Source: Leucosporidium creatinivorum (taxonomy: Eukaryota > Basidiomycota > Microbotryomycetes > Leucosporidiales > Leucosporidiaceae). Taken from it: 64,000 nt of DNA. The translations under genes and the position numbers were made by a program. The stretch lies in the NCBI GenBank assembly GCA_001600635.1, contig BCKL01000001.1, positions 1,799,556-1,863,555 on the forward strand, written 5' to 3'. Below the pieces are notes generated by a model that saw only the letters and a program-made list of their open reading frames with translations, searched no databases and was not told the origin of the DNA. Below are positions 23,204-35,444 of the stretch, one piece after another (position 1 is the stretch's first letter; every line of letters begins with the position of its first letter).

Positions 23204-26200
23204 ATGGAAGCAGCTGTTGCCGGGATCAAGCAGGCAATTGCCAACATCGACGCCGCGCTCAAGGAAGCTCAATACATTCGACCAAGCCGTGTCAAGCCCG
23301 CAGCTGCTCCTACGACGGGGAGCTGTACTGAATGCAAGAAGCAGAAGCGCGCGTGCAAGGGAGAAGCGCCAGAGGCATGCCCCCCTTGTATAGCAGCAGG
23401 CCTTGCCGCGGGCTGCACCTACCCGGTTCAGGTGAGGGGTATCGCTGTTTCGAGCTCAGCCGACTTCAAGCTGACCTTCCACTTCACAAGGCTCGACCTG
23501 GTCGCAAGCAAGGTGTGAACAAGCGGAGCGTGCTCCTCAACGACGCCCGAGCCGAGCTGGTCCGAGTGCTGCAGCTGCTCGATCCGACGGCCTCTGCCGA
23601 CGCCGAGACGTCGCCAACAGTGTCCATCTCATCAGCTACCCCCACAGCACCTCCACCGCTGCCTCTCCCTCCATTTCCGACCATCCCTAGCCTGCCAACC
23701 GCGGCAGCACCGCTCGGCTCGGCTCAAGCTTCCTCATCGAAGCTCACCCTGGACGATCCCATCTCCATTCCATCTCTCTTACACTTTCAACCACCTAGCA
23801 TCGACGCGCCTAAGCCTTCGCTCACGCCCCTCCTCTCGAGCTACCAACAATCCTCGGCGCCCGCCGGTCCCGTCCTCGAGAACGACGCCCTCGATGGCAT
23901 CGACAATCCGCTCGCTGTTCTAGCACATGTTAGTCTGGCTGATAAGGATACCAAGGACGACGACTTTACCTACGCCATGCAGGAAGAGTCGGATCTCATC
24001 GACCGCGCCGAGCGCTACTACTCGACGGGTCTCTACACGGCTATCGATGATACGGAGGGCGAGTTGGATCCTGTTAGCATGGGATTGCTTACGGAGCGAG
24101 ATCTGAGACGCCTCGTAACCCTGTGAGTAGCTGCTGTCGATATCTCGGAGCTCGAGCTGACCATTCCCGCATCGCAGCTACTTCACTCGACTTCGCCCGT
24201 TCTTTTACCACTTCAGCATCGAGCTACACACCCCCGACTTCTTCCGCAACGTCTCCCCCTTCCTCTGCACCTCCTTCGCCTACATTTGCGCCACCTACTG
24301 TCCTCAATCGGCCCACCTCGTCGAACCGCTTCGCAAGCACGTCGAGCGCCTGTCGACTCGAGTGCTCGCAGATGGGTACAAGAGCCCCGAGATTGTGCAG
24401 GGATACCTTCTGCTGAGCCACTGGGCTCCGGCGGCGGAGACCTGGTGCCAAGATCGCTCGTGGATGTGGCTCGGTGAAGCGCTGTGAGTCGAGATGCGCT
24501 CCGAGCTCGAATCCTCGCCTTCTCGGTGCCCATTCGCTGACCTCGAAACGTCCGCAGTCGAATCGCCACCGAGATCAACATGAGCAAAGAGCTCAGCGAC
24601 GAACGGCTGAATGACTACCGAGCTCGGACGCCCCTCACGCCGAAGATGGTTGACGCTCTGCGTGAGTCGTGCATGCGAACGTGGCACCTGCTATGGTCAG
24701 GCAACCTCATGTATGTCTGAAGACTATCATCGAGCTCTCCGGCCGAGCTGACCCTTTCCCTTCGCAGGCTTGCCGTGCACAGCGGTCGAATCATCGGCAA
24801 GAGCTTCATCGGCGGTAAGGTCTCGCTTTCCGGCTCTGCTCGATCTGTCGGGAGCTTACAAACTTATGGTCAAACAGGTTTACGCTCCACGCTACCACTC
24901 GTTGAGCCTTCACATCCCAACTACGCGTTCTCGGCGAACGAACGTAAGCTTCGATTCTCGCTCGGAGGCGGTTTGAGCTGACGCTATCTATGCACGCAGT
25001 CCTAAACCGCATCTTTGTGCGCCTCCTGCTGCACCTTCGACTGCTCGACGAGATCTCACGGCTAACCTCCCCTCTCCACTCGACAGGCGAACGGCCTCAA
25101 CCTCGCTTCTCGTCTCGAGGACAAGCCACTACCCGACTCTTACGGCCTCTTCAACCGCTCCTGGCGCCTCGAGCTCGAGCAATGGTGTCGAGACTGGCCT
25201 GCTATCAGTGAGCTCCTCCCTTCCTCTTCCTCTATGAACTCGGCTCACCTCCCTCCCTCCAACGTGCAGATCACTTCCTCTGGATCCGCTACTGGAACGT
25301 CCGCATCATGCTCCTCTCGCTTTCGCTCAAGTTTGGCCCGCCGACCAAGCCTGTACTTGAGGAGGTCTCGGGAGCAGCGCTGGCTACGCTGGGCAAGGTG
25401 CACGAGTGGGCTGCTCAAGGAGAGTCGATCATCTACGCTTCTAACTCTGCTGTAAGTCCCATAGCTCTCCATATTGCGCTGGAATAGCTAGGTTGCTGCT
25501 TCCATGCGGTCGCTCGCTGTCTAACGAAACCTCGCTGACCGTTCGCTCGGCTTTCAGATCACCAACATCGCGTGCGTCAAGCTATCTCACACTCGACGAT
25601 GAAGGACTGACACATACCGTACTTTTCACAGATATGGCGCTACACTGCTTCTCAAGGCGAGCTCGCTTCAGTCGGAGAGCCTCAGCGTCTAGAACTGACT
25701 TGCTTCGCCGAGCACTGCAGATCATCAGCTCGTCGGATCCCACTCGAGACCCCAATCTCAAGACCGTCGTATTAGATCTCTGCTCGAAGGTCGTAGATAC
25801 CCTGTTCCGCATCGGAGACGGTCGAGCGAACAGGTGAGTCTGAGTCTCAGCACCCGCTGCTCTCACCCGCCTCGGTCGCCGAGAACTGATCACTTTCCCT
25901 TCCTCGCAGCCCGTCAATGGCAACACTACAAGCAGCTCGAATGCAGTCTCTCCTACGTACCATCAACCCCATCCCCACTCCCGCTCCCGTCCAGCTCGAC
26001 TCCCAGCCCCTCGCCCTTCCTTTCAACTTTCCCTCTCCCTCCGCAACAACGCCGAACCTCGGCTTCGAGTTCACCGCCGGCGACTTTCAGTTTAACAGCG
26101 ACACAAGCAACTTCTTCGAGGACTTCTCGTCAAGTGGACTGTTGAGCATGATGGGGCAGCAGCAGCAGGATCAGCCGATGGCGAGTTGGGGAGGGTGGGA

Positions 26201-26255
26201 TCAGGAGGGGTCTTGGCCGTTGGATGGGTCGTTTGACTTTGGTAGGGCGGGTTGA
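23204..26255 (+). CDS. Zn(II)2Cys6 transcription factor
   Basis: Nuclear fungal regulator. The start MEAAVAGIKQ is at 23204. The binuclear zinc cluster lies at about residues 45-75 with spacing C-x2-C-x6-C-x7-C-x2-C-x8-C, beginning CTECKKQKRAC. After an intron comes a Pro/Ser-rich linker, then a fungal middle homology region recognisable from YFTRLRPFFYHFSIELHTP and SWMWLGEALRIATEIN. The C-terminus is Gln/Trp/Phe-rich, a plausible activation region (ending GSWPLDGSFDFGRAG, stop 26255). More than eight introns are present. It is divergent from flavocytochrome b2 across 305 bases and upstream of an alcohol dehydrogenase, so a role in carbon-source control is possible but is only inference from position. 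Confidence 0.85.
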
Positions 26256-26264
26256 AGTAGTGTA

Positions 26265-26558
26265 TGGGTGGGTTGCATTGCTGTTCAGCGCCCCGAACTC
26301 GGTCTGGGGAGCTGCACTTCGACTCGGAGGATTGGGATGACCTCTCGGCCGAAGGGGCTCATCGTTACGAAGTCGAGAATCTCGCTGCTGCTGAATGCTC
26401 CTGCACTCCCGCAAAACTCTCGTAATTCGGCCTCTACAGACCCGAGCCCCCCCCCCCCCCCCCCCCACATGAGCTCCCTCCCCACACAGTCGGCTGCTGA
26501 TTCCACTTCTCTTTCTCTCTCCTGCGCTTCACTCTTCGGAACTACAACACTTCGACAA
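26265..26558. other. Intergenic with a 20-base C run
   Basis: Between the Zn2Cys6 stop and the alcohol dehydrogenase start. A run of 20 C bases lies at 26447-26466, about 90 bases before the dehydrogenase start. Nothing else is recognised. Confidence 0.6.
26447..26466 (+). repeat. Poly-C run
   Basis: Twenty consecutive C bases upstream of the alcohol dehydrogenase gene. Length is likely to vary between strains and to be error-prone in sequencing. Confidence 0.9.
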
Positions 26559-28264
26559 TGGTGGAAATTCCTACCGTCGGACGCGCTTGTGTGACTGTCA
26601 ACCCTGGACCAAACTACACCAATGAGCTACGAGAGGTGAGTGCTTCTCGTCGGGCTCCGAACGATGTTGAGAGACCTTTCGCTCGAGTTTGAGGTCGCTG
26701 AAGGCGTCCGGTGTTGATCTTGTGACAGTTGAGACGTGCTCTGAAACCTCGCATGAGCTGCAGGCTGACCTCAGACTCGCAAAACTCTGCAGGACTATCC
26801 GATTCCCTCGCCGAAGCGTGGAGAGCTGTTGCTTAAGCTCAATATGACTGGGATCTGCCTCAGCGATATTCACGGTCAGCTACAGGACCTCGGAGCGCCG
26901 ATGACATGTCAAGCTTCCGGTCACGAAGGAGCAGGAGTAGTCGTGGCGCTCGGCGAAGGCGTAGGGGACTGGACAGTCGGCGATCGAGCGGGGGTCAAGC
27001 CAATCTTTGATACTTGTCATCAGTGCATGTATTGTCGGTCAGTTTTTTTTAAGTCTTCCCCTCGGTGCTGCCACCGGCTCTCCGGAGCTCTAGCTTCGCC
27101 GGGGCTCGGCGCAGGTTCGGCGCAGGGTTGGCGCTCGCTCAAAAGCTCGGCGCGAGCTCGTTCGTTTGCCGAGTAATATCTGCTGACTTCAAATATGTGC
27201 AGAGAGGGATCCGAGACGAACTGCCCTTCCATCAAGCCGACTGGGGTCGTTGTCGACGGATCCTACGCCCAGTACATTGTCTCGCCAGCTCGTTACACTT
27301 CTCGAATCCCCGACGGCGTCGAGGACAAGTTTGCGGCTCCTCTCAGTTCGTCTTTTGCCGTCGCGCTTGCCCCTTGCACTGGCCACTTCCTCAACTGACC
27401 TCTCGCTCTTCTCGACAGTGTGTTCGGGCGCCACCATCTACACGGCGCTAAAGAGCTCGGGAGCGCGTGCAGGACAATGGGTGGTGGTGCCAGGCGGCGG
27501 AGGAGGTGTGGGACACTGGTCTTTGTCGTTCGGACGGGCTCTCGGCCTCCGAATCCTCGCCATCGACACTGGCGAGGAAAAACGGAAGATGTGTCTGGAG
27601 CTCGGAGCGGAGGCTTTCATCGACTTCAAGACTTGCGAGGATGTCACGGCCGAGGTGAGTGGACTCTATCAACCCCTGACACTCGCCGACAGTCGATGAT
27701 CCAGGCGCCCGCTCGAGCTGCCGGAGCGGCTGAGCCTTCGCCGAGCAGGCGTCGAGCTTCCGCTTCTCCCCCAGTACTCGACCACTGACTGCTCTCCTCG
27801 TTGTTGACAGGCGCACAAGATTACCGGAGGAGGAGGACACGCTGTCATCTGCACCGGAGGAACAGCTGCAGCCTACAAGTCGGCGCCGACCTTCCTCAGG
27901 AAAGGAGGGACGATGGTAGCGATCGGTCTGCCACCAGCTGGGACAGCCATCGCAGGCGTCGACCCCCTTGCCATGATCTTCAACAAGTTGACGATCAAGG
28001 GCTCCCTCACCGGCAACATGGCGGACGTCGACGAGGCGATTGACTTTGTTCGAAGGGGAATCGTCAAGCCCGTCGTCACGGTTCTTCCCTTCTCCCAGTT
28101 CAAGGAAGGTTTGGCTCAGCTGGTGAGTGATTTGCGCATCGTCGAGGCTCGACAGCGCCTCTTCGAGCATCAGCAGCACCATCGCCGAACTTCGCTGACC
28201 TTGTCTTCCATTGCAGGCCGCTTCCAAGGTAGCCGGTCGTCTCGTAGTCGACTTCAACGCCTAG
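26559..28264 (+). CDS. Zinc-dependent alcohol dehydrogenase (ADH1-like)
   Basis: Medium-chain NAD(P)-dependent dehydrogenase that interconverts primary alcohols and aldehydes, probably cytosolic. The start MVEIPTVGRACVTV is at 26559 and the stop after RLVVDFNA ends at 28264. Catalytic zinc ligands are Cys in TGICLSDIHG, His in ASGHEGAG and Cys in VCSGATIYTALK. The structural zinc lobe has DTCHQCMYC joined by splicing to REGSETNC. The cofactor motif is VVPGGGGGVGHWSLSFG, with an acidic residue at the next strand end (LAIDTGEE) favouring NAD. At least five introns are present; the one inside the zinc lobe is rich in CGGCGC motifs. The lack of a targeting peptide fits a cytosolic fermentative or oxidative ADH. 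Confidence 0.9.
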
Positions 28265-28560
28265 CAAATGATCTGTTTTGTTCTTCTGTGCTGTAGGAAA
28301 CTAGCCTGCCCGCGAGAGAGAGGTCCGAGAGCATCTCCGCCGAGCAAGCCGAGAAAAGGGGGCTCGGCGGCTCCAAAGTCTCGCCCAATGCTCCGAAAGT
28401 CGTACGAAAGCTCCGTTTGAATATTTCTGTGTCTTTTGCGCCTCGTCCTGAACATCTGCTCCGCTGCCCCACACGCGCCTCCGCCGGCGGTTTCGACTCT
28501 CTCCCTCTCTCCCTCTCTCCCTTCTTCGCTCTTTGCGCATCACCCTACAGCAGCAGCAAT

Positions 28561-30225
28561 ATGGCCGCGGTCAAAGTCGAACGTCCTACTTACCCCATTG
28601 TCCCCTTCTCGGACGATACGCCTACACACCCGCTGCTCGTGGTCGACTTCGAGGAAGTGAAAGCGGGCAACGAGGAAGCGATTGAGACGCTGTACAAGGC
28701 CTGCTCTAACCTGGGGTTCTTCTGTATGTCTCTTTAGAGTCTTGCCGTGCTTGCCGAGTTGCTCACGACCTTTCTACAGACCTCAAGAACCACGGTGTCG
28801 AGCCGGAGCCTATCTTCGCTATTGGAGAAGACACTTTCGATCTACCCGAGGAGGAGCTGATGAAATTCGAGCAAGGAGATGGAGGGATGAGTGCTGGGTT
28901 TAAGAAGGCAGGCTCTACGAACGTCGACAAGGAGGGCAACACCGACACAGGTGCGCCGATCCGGGCTCTTTCAGGCGGCGCTGAGCCTCGCTGACACCTT
29001 TTTACATATCTAGCCTACTTTATCAACGTCGCTAAGGTGAAGAGACTCGTTCCATAGCTCTCGGCGTCCCATCTGACCCTTCTCGCTCGCCGAAGGACGA
29101 TGCTCTCCACTTCCCGACAGTCCGCCAGCGAACCTACCCTCAGCCTTGCATGGACAATATGGAGACCTATACCCATTTCACTCGCACAGCCGACGAGGTG
29201 CGTACAGCCTGTCCTTCTCTGGGGCTACCGCCTCAGATCCCTCATCACCGAGCTTTCGCTGACTTTCGCCATGCAGGTCCTCCAAACGCTCATGGATGCT
29301 CTCGAGGCTCCTCTAGGACTTCCATCTGGCACCTTCCGCAAGCTGCATCCCGATGACCAGCTCAGTGGAAGCGAGACGAGGGTGATCCGCAAGCCGGCCG
29401 AGGGCGAGAAGGGTTTCGTGGTGGAGGGGAAGAATGGTGGAGTACAGGGAGCTTCGATCGGCGCTCACACCGACTTCGGCAGCTGTGAGTAGGGTCGAGC
29501 TGATGGTCTCGAGCACGGGGAGCTGATCTCCTTCTCAGTCTCGATGCTCCATGGTCGCGGAACTGGTGGCCTCCAAGTCCTTCCTCCTGGCACAACCGAG
29601 TGGCAGTACATCAAGCCTTTGAAGGGTCATGCCGTCTGCAATGTTGGAGATACGCTTGGTGAGCCGCTCCGTCTCTTTTCGACTGCTCGGCGCCAAGTGC
29701 TGATCCTTACTCTCGCGCCTGCAGCCGTGTACTCGGGAGGCATCTTGTACGTTCTCCGAGAAGTTGACGCTAATACAGAGCCTCGCTGACGCCACTCGTA
29801 TCCCCTCTGTAGCAATTCCAACATCCACCGCGTCGTTCCTCCCCCTCCCCCTCAAGACGTCCACACTCGCTGGTCGCTCGTCTACTTCATTCGCCCTGCC
29901 TTCGACGCCGCGCTCTTCCCTCTGAGGTAATCACCTCTTGCTTTCTACCTCCGCGTCTCCGCCGCTAACCCTGCACCCTCTACAGCGACCTCTCGCCCAA
30001 GATCGCCGAGGCCGCCTCGAAACACCCTGTGATGAGCAAGATGGAGGAGGGAGTGACCGCTGGACAGTGGTTCAAGAGACGAATTGCGGGGCAGCGTGCG
30101 GCGAATAGAAAGGGTCCCGAGAGCTGGGGACAGTCGAGGGGAACGGAGCGTGAGCTTTGACTTCCGCCGAGAGGTGCGCATGAGCTGATTATGTGACCTT
30201 CGCAGATAACCCTGATGCTGCATAA
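28561..30225 (+). CDS. 2-oxoglutarate/Fe(II) oxygenase, IPNS-like (tandem copy 1)
   Basis: Non-haem iron oxygenase of the isopenicillin N synthase / flavanone-hydroxylase-like superfamily. It oxidises an unknown small molecule using 2-oxoglutarate and oxygen. The start MAAVKVERPTYPIV is at 28561 and the stop after NPDAA ends at 30225. The N-terminal half has LLVVDFEEVKAG and YLKNHGVEPEPIFA, typical of the DIOX_N region. The iron triad is His and Asp in GAHTDFGS and His in NSNIHRVVP. The 2-oxoglutarate-binding Arg is probably in the RWSLVYFIRP region. About eight introns occur, several at the same codons as in the next gene. Copy 2 follows 743 bases downstream on the same strand. Confidence 0.88.
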
Positions 30226-30968
30226 GCAGTCGTGTGGCTACGTAGCAGCTTGTTAATGATTATTCCGTAGTCATCACGCCGGCCCGTGACCAGTCTCGAG
30301 CTTTTTCATCCGAGCGGGTTCGAAGCTCGGCGAGGCATCGTCCGAAGAGGGCTTGGTGAGCTCTTCGCCGTCTGCGAGCCTGCTCTTCTGGAATATTGCC
30401 TGATCCTCCACCAACGCCTGCTGAAGAGATTAGGCCGACCAGCGCCCGAGAGCCCCCTCGGCGCGGCCACAAGCTCGGCGGGAGCGTTTGCGTCGGTGCT
30501 CGTACATACTCCCACACAGGCTGTCCGTTTCTGACCTCGACCAAAGCGCGAATCGCCCGTGTACGTCGATAGGCCGGAAGAGTTCTGTTGGCCTTCGGCG
30601 ATGAGTTCTGCAGCTGAATGACATTGCTCCGCGCCGCCGAGCCTTCTTACTTCCTTGCTACATCCTTTCGAGGCTTTCTTACTTCAATTCGGGCAAGATA
30701 AGCCTTCAATTCAAGCGCCTAACAACGTTTCAACCCTTTCCCTTGCCGGAGGATAGGCTCGCCTTTCGCAGCAAAGGGGGGTCACCTGCTGGCCGAGGCG
30801 GCCAACGTTGCTTCAGTTCGTTAGCTGCCGCACGCTGTGCCGAGCTGCACCATAAAACAAGACTACACCCCGCAGCAAGGCTCAAAAGCGCGGAGGCTCC
30901 ATTCTCTCCCTCTTTCTTCCCTCCACACCTCTCGACACCACTTCAAAGTTCTGCACCTCAAACGAATC
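30226..30968. other. Intergenic between tandem oxygenases
   Basis: This 743-base stretch holds the promoter of oxygenase copy 2. Several GCTCGGCG-like words occur near 30326 and 30475. No gene or RNA is recognised. Confidence 0.5.
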
Positions 30969-32641
30969 ATGCCAGGACTCAAGTCAAACCGCCCTTCATA
31001 CCCCATCGTGCCCTTCTCGGACGACACTCCGACTCACCCTCTGCTCGTCGTCGACTTTGAGGAGGTCAAGGCTGGCAAGCAAGAGGCGATCGATACTCTG
31101 TACAGCGCGTGCTCGAACCTGGGATTCTTCTGTACGCTTGCAACCCTGTCCGAGCCTTTACGCCGCTGACTGAGCTCTCTTCGCAGACCTCAAGAACCAT
31201 GGCGTCGAGCCCGAGCCTGTCTTTGCCATTGGAGAGGACACCTTTGATCTGCCTGAGGAGGAGTTGATGAAGTTTGAGCAGGGCGACTCGGGAATGAGCG
31301 CTGGATTTAAGAAGGCGGGCTTGAACAATGTCGACGCCGCAGGAAACCTCGATACTGGTGAGTAGGAAGGCTATCAGGCTACAACGAGTGAGCGAGTACT
31401 AACTTGCTTCCCTTCCACTCCCGCAGCCTACTTCATCAACATTGCCAAGGTGAGTTTCGAGCCTCGAAACGACCTCTCGGCGATCGCTGACTGGACTTCC
31501 GCCTCTCTTCCCTCGCTACAGGACGACGCCTTCCACTACCCTACAGTCCGGCAGCGCACCTACCCCGACACCTGTATGGAGAACATGGGCACTCTCACCA
31601 ACTTCGCGCGCACCGCGGACGAGGTGAGTCTTTCGCCGGTCGAACGAACGCCGAGGGCCCGACTAAACTCTCCCCCTCCGTACGCAGGTCCTCCAAACGT
31701 TGATGGACTCGCTCGAGGCACCATTGGGACTCCCTGCTGGAACTTTCCGCAAGCTGCACCCCGAGGATCAGCTCAGCGGGAGTGAGACGAGGGTTATTCG
31801 CAAGCCGGCCGAGGGCGAGGCTGGCCACATTGGCGAGGGCAACAAGGGTGGCATCAAGGGAGCCTCGATCGGCGCTCACACCGATTTCGGTAGCTGTGAG
31901 TCGAGTTTAGTTGCTGCTCTGAAGTCTCGGGAGCTGACCTACTGATCTTGCCCAGTCTCGATGCTCCACGGTCGCGGCACTGGAGGACTCCAAGTCCTTC
32001 CTCCTGGCACAACCGAATGGCAGTACATCAAGCCGCTGAAGGGCCACGCCGTATGCAACGTCGGAGACACTCTCGGTGAGTCCTTCTCCTTCCTGCGACT
32101 GCTCGGCGCCGAACGCTGACCTTGCTCTCCGCCGACAGCCGTCTACTCGGGAGGAATCTTGTACATTCTTTGAGTAGTCAACTCTGATGCAGAGCCTCGC
32201 TGACGCCACTCTCAATCCACCTTCAGCAACTCCAACATTCACCGTGTCGTTCCTCCTCCCGCGCCTCAAGACGTCCACACTCGCTGGTCGCTCGTCTACT
32301 TCATCCGTCCCGCTTTCGACGCCGCGTTGACCCCTCTGAGGTAGCTACTTATTTCTTTCTCGCTGAGTCCTACTCCGCTCACCCTTTCCCCATGCAGCGA
32401 CCTCTCGCCCAAGATCGCCGAGGCTGCCTCCAAGCACCCTACTATCAGCAAGATGGACCAAGGCATCACTGCTGGACAGTGGTACAAGCGCCGCATCGCT
32501 GGACAGCGCGTCGCCAACAGGAAAGGACCCGAGAGTTGGGCTCAGTCCCGTGGAACTGAGCGTAAGCTTCGACTTCGACGACCAGCGCCGAGCGCTTGCT
32601 GATCCTCTCTTGCGCGCGCAGACAACCCCACTGCTGTTTGA
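30969..32641 (+). CDS. 2-oxoglutarate/Fe(II) oxygenase, IPNS-like (tandem copy 2)
   Basis: Close tandem paralogue of the gene at 28561-30225. The start MPGLKSNRPSYPIV is at 30969 and the stop after NPTAV ends at 32641. Long blocks are identical to copy 1, for example YPIVPFSDDTPTHPLLVVDF. Changes cluster at the N-terminus, in the region after EAGHIGEGNKGG and at the C-terminus. Iron ligands GAHTDFGS and NSNIHRVVP are kept, so both copies should be active. Intron positions match copy 1 but intron sequences differ, which means the duplication is not very recent. Shared or divided substrate roles cannot be told. Confidence 0.88.
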
Positions 32642-32871
32642 GAGGCTTGGTCGTTTCGTATAACTCAGCTCGGAATGATACGAAGAAGTGATCTGTGATT
32701 CTGGTAGCTCGCCGAAAAACTGAGCTCGAGCTGTCGGCAGAGCTTCGCCGCTCCGCTGCTCCCTCAGTCGACATCAACAGCGAACAGCCAAAGAACCAGC
32801 TTTAACGAAAGAAGATCACACTACGCAAACCAAGTCTAATAACCTTATAGCAAATCGCTCGCACCTCCGCT

Positions 32872-35444
32872 CTACAAACTCGGCACCCTCTCCATCGCCT
32901 CACTACTTCCCCTCCTCTCATCAGCGGGAGGCGCATCCGGCGAGTCGGTCAGAATGGGAGGGGATTTGGGCGATTCGAGAGGAAAGCCGATGTCTGCTTC
33001 TTCGGGTGTGTGAGGGGTGGCTGGGGAGCGAGGAGGGAGGGAAGGGGGCGTGGAGGGGGGGGGAGGGACCGCGCGCGGGGGGAGGGAGGGTGGGGGGTTG
33101 GTTGGTGACTGTGTGAGGTAGTGAGAGAGGATGTTAGCGAGCTGCGGCTGTAGCGGGGGACGATCGAGCGACCAACTCCTCACCTTGCCCTTCGCCGACG
33201 CCCCAATATCTCCGCCCTCTTCCTCATCCCTGATCCTCTCGGCCTCCTGCTGTGCCTCCCTCTCCTCACTCGTCATCTCCCTCTGCGCCGCCTCCCTCGC
33301 AGCAGCCTTCTGCGCCTCCGCCTCCCTCTCATCCTCATCCACATCCTCGCCGCCGTTCTGCGAATCGATCCCGGCGGCGGCTTCCGAGTCGAGGGTGGAA
33401 ATGTCGGGGATGGGGGCGGGTTTAGTGAACTGTAGGAATGAGCGCAGCGCGCGGAGGATAATCAGTCTTTGAACTCTCGAAGCGGGGGAAAGCGCTATGG
33501 TCGAGTCGCCCTTCTCGAACTCACCTTGACCAAACCCTCCCACCAACCCCCCAGCTCCTCCCAGCTCTTAGCCCTCAACACATGTTTCGTGCCCCCCTGA
33601 TCCTCAATCGTGAACATCGCCTCCAATTGCCTTCCCTTCGTCGACGCCTCGGGAGTGGGCATCGGACCAAGAGTGCAATGCGGGAGGTAGAGGGAGGTGG
33701 AGGGGGAGGGGAGCGGGGAGGAGGAAGTGGGGTAGGTGTGTAGGTGGCCTGAGGGGGTGAGGAGGTAGTAGCCTGCGTTTGAGTTCGGTCGGGGTCAGCG
33801 AAGCCGAGCGCGAGAGGCTGGTGGAAGATGATGAGGGATAGAGAGGCGCACCCGTAGTCCAACTCTTCATGATCCTCTTCTGCCTCTCCAGCATGCCCTC
33901 CTTGAGCGGTACAGTCATGGGATCCTCGTGCCCGGGAAAGTCGAGATTCTCGATGGACCGAGCGGGAGTGGAGGCGGGAATGACGTGGTTGAGGGTGAGG
34001 AAGTGGTTCCATTCGGTCTGTAGAGTGCGAAGACGGGTAAGGCGAGGGCGGGAAAGAGTGCCAAGGTAAGTCAGCGGAGCCGAGCCGACCTCAAAGGATG
34101 GGGAAGGATGAGACGTACATCGGGTCCTACGCAGTCGACGCCGGCGCTGAGGAGCATCGAGCGTTGCTGGTTGCCGAGAAGCATGTTGGAGCTGTAGTCG
34201 GCGAAGGGTGTGAGAGCGAAAGTCGCGTCGGATAGGTGGAGAAGGGGAAAGGGCAGCGCGAGGTCAGCCTGAGCTCTCAGCAGCAACGAGGAGTACTCAG
34301 CACTCACTTGGCCTGCTCCCAAACGGTCCAACACCTATTCACCTCGGCCCAAACAGCCTGCTCCTTCGTCTGAGTCTTCTCGGTCCACAGCTTAACGGCA
34401 GCGAGCAGATCATTCTCCTTGGCGATCTGAACCTTCAGCTGCGTCTCAGCCGCCGAGCGAAGGAGGACTGGATCAGAGGTGGCGGTAGGAGCGACGGGGC
34501 CGTGGGAGGAGGGAGGGGCGGGTCCGGTGGAGGGAGAGAGGGAGGTGGTGAGGGCTGTTAGGTGGGTGAGGGAGATATCGCTGTGGGTGTTGAGTTTGTT
34601 AGCGAGATGGACAGGGGTCGTACGTGAGGGGAAAGGACGAACCGCTCCTTGAGAACAGCCTCGGCGAGCTTGCTGACCTCCTTGTCAAGGTTGCCGATGT
34701 GCGCCTTCATCTCGCCGCGCTGTCGAGGGAAACGCGGCGGTCAGCGAGCAGTCATTACATCCCTCGATATCTAGGACTCACCAGCTTCCTCAACGGCACG
34801 ACTACATCCTTGCTCAAGATCTTAGCCAACTCGGCATGACTCTCCGCGACATTCTTGTTCGTCTCCTTGGTTTGCACCAACAGCTCTGCCCATCCTCCAC
34901 CACCGGTTCCAGGCGTACCGACTCCAGCGGCCGTACTTGTAGTAGAAGCAGCCGGGATGAACAGCGAGCTCTCGGGCAAGGGGGTTTGGATGATGCTGGG
35001 CGCCGAGAGCTTGGCGAGCACAAGGGAGTGCGAGTGATGTGCTTGTGCGAGGCCTGTAGACGTAGGGAGGTTGGTGAGCTACAGATCTGAGGTGAAAGAG
35101 CCAAGGAAGTGGACGGGAACGCCGACTCACCATCGAAGTACGACGCGAGGGATTTGGTGATGCGCTTAATCTGTAGGCGAGCAGCTTTGAGTCAGCCAAG
35201 CCCTGCCAAAGCTCTCAGCTAATCGCCTGCAGAGCTCTCCGGCGCTTCGTCGCGACCGCGCAGCTCTTTCGTGTTTAAAGGCTGTGAGAAAGCTCACCTC
35301 ATGACAGCGATTGATGAGAATGTCGTGAGGGCGGGTTCCTTGAGCTGGGAGCGGTTCTGTAGGTGGTTGAGCCCCTGGTGCTGGTGAGGACGGCGCGGGA
35401 GATTGAGCCTTGGGAATGGACGAGCTGGAGCTCCATCGCATCAT
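32872..35444 (-). CDS. Slm1/Slm2-like PH-domain protein
   Basis: Plasma-membrane phosphoinositide-binding protein of the Slm type, which in yeast links PI(4,5)P2 and sphingolipid stress to TORC2. The start MMRWSSSSSIPKAQ is at 35444 (the next codon is also ATG). The N-terminal third is Pro/Ser-rich. A helical F-BAR-like region runs through ETNKNVAESHAELAKILSKD and EKTQTKEQAVWAEVNRCW. A PH domain follows with GYYLLTPSGHLHTYP and the terminal helix around KSWEELGGWWEGLVKF. The tail is an acidic/charged coil (ESEEREAQQEAERIRDEEE-like) and a Pro-rich end. At least seven introns. Divergent from the MYST gene with 738 bases between. The function is inferred from domain order. Confidence 0.83.
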
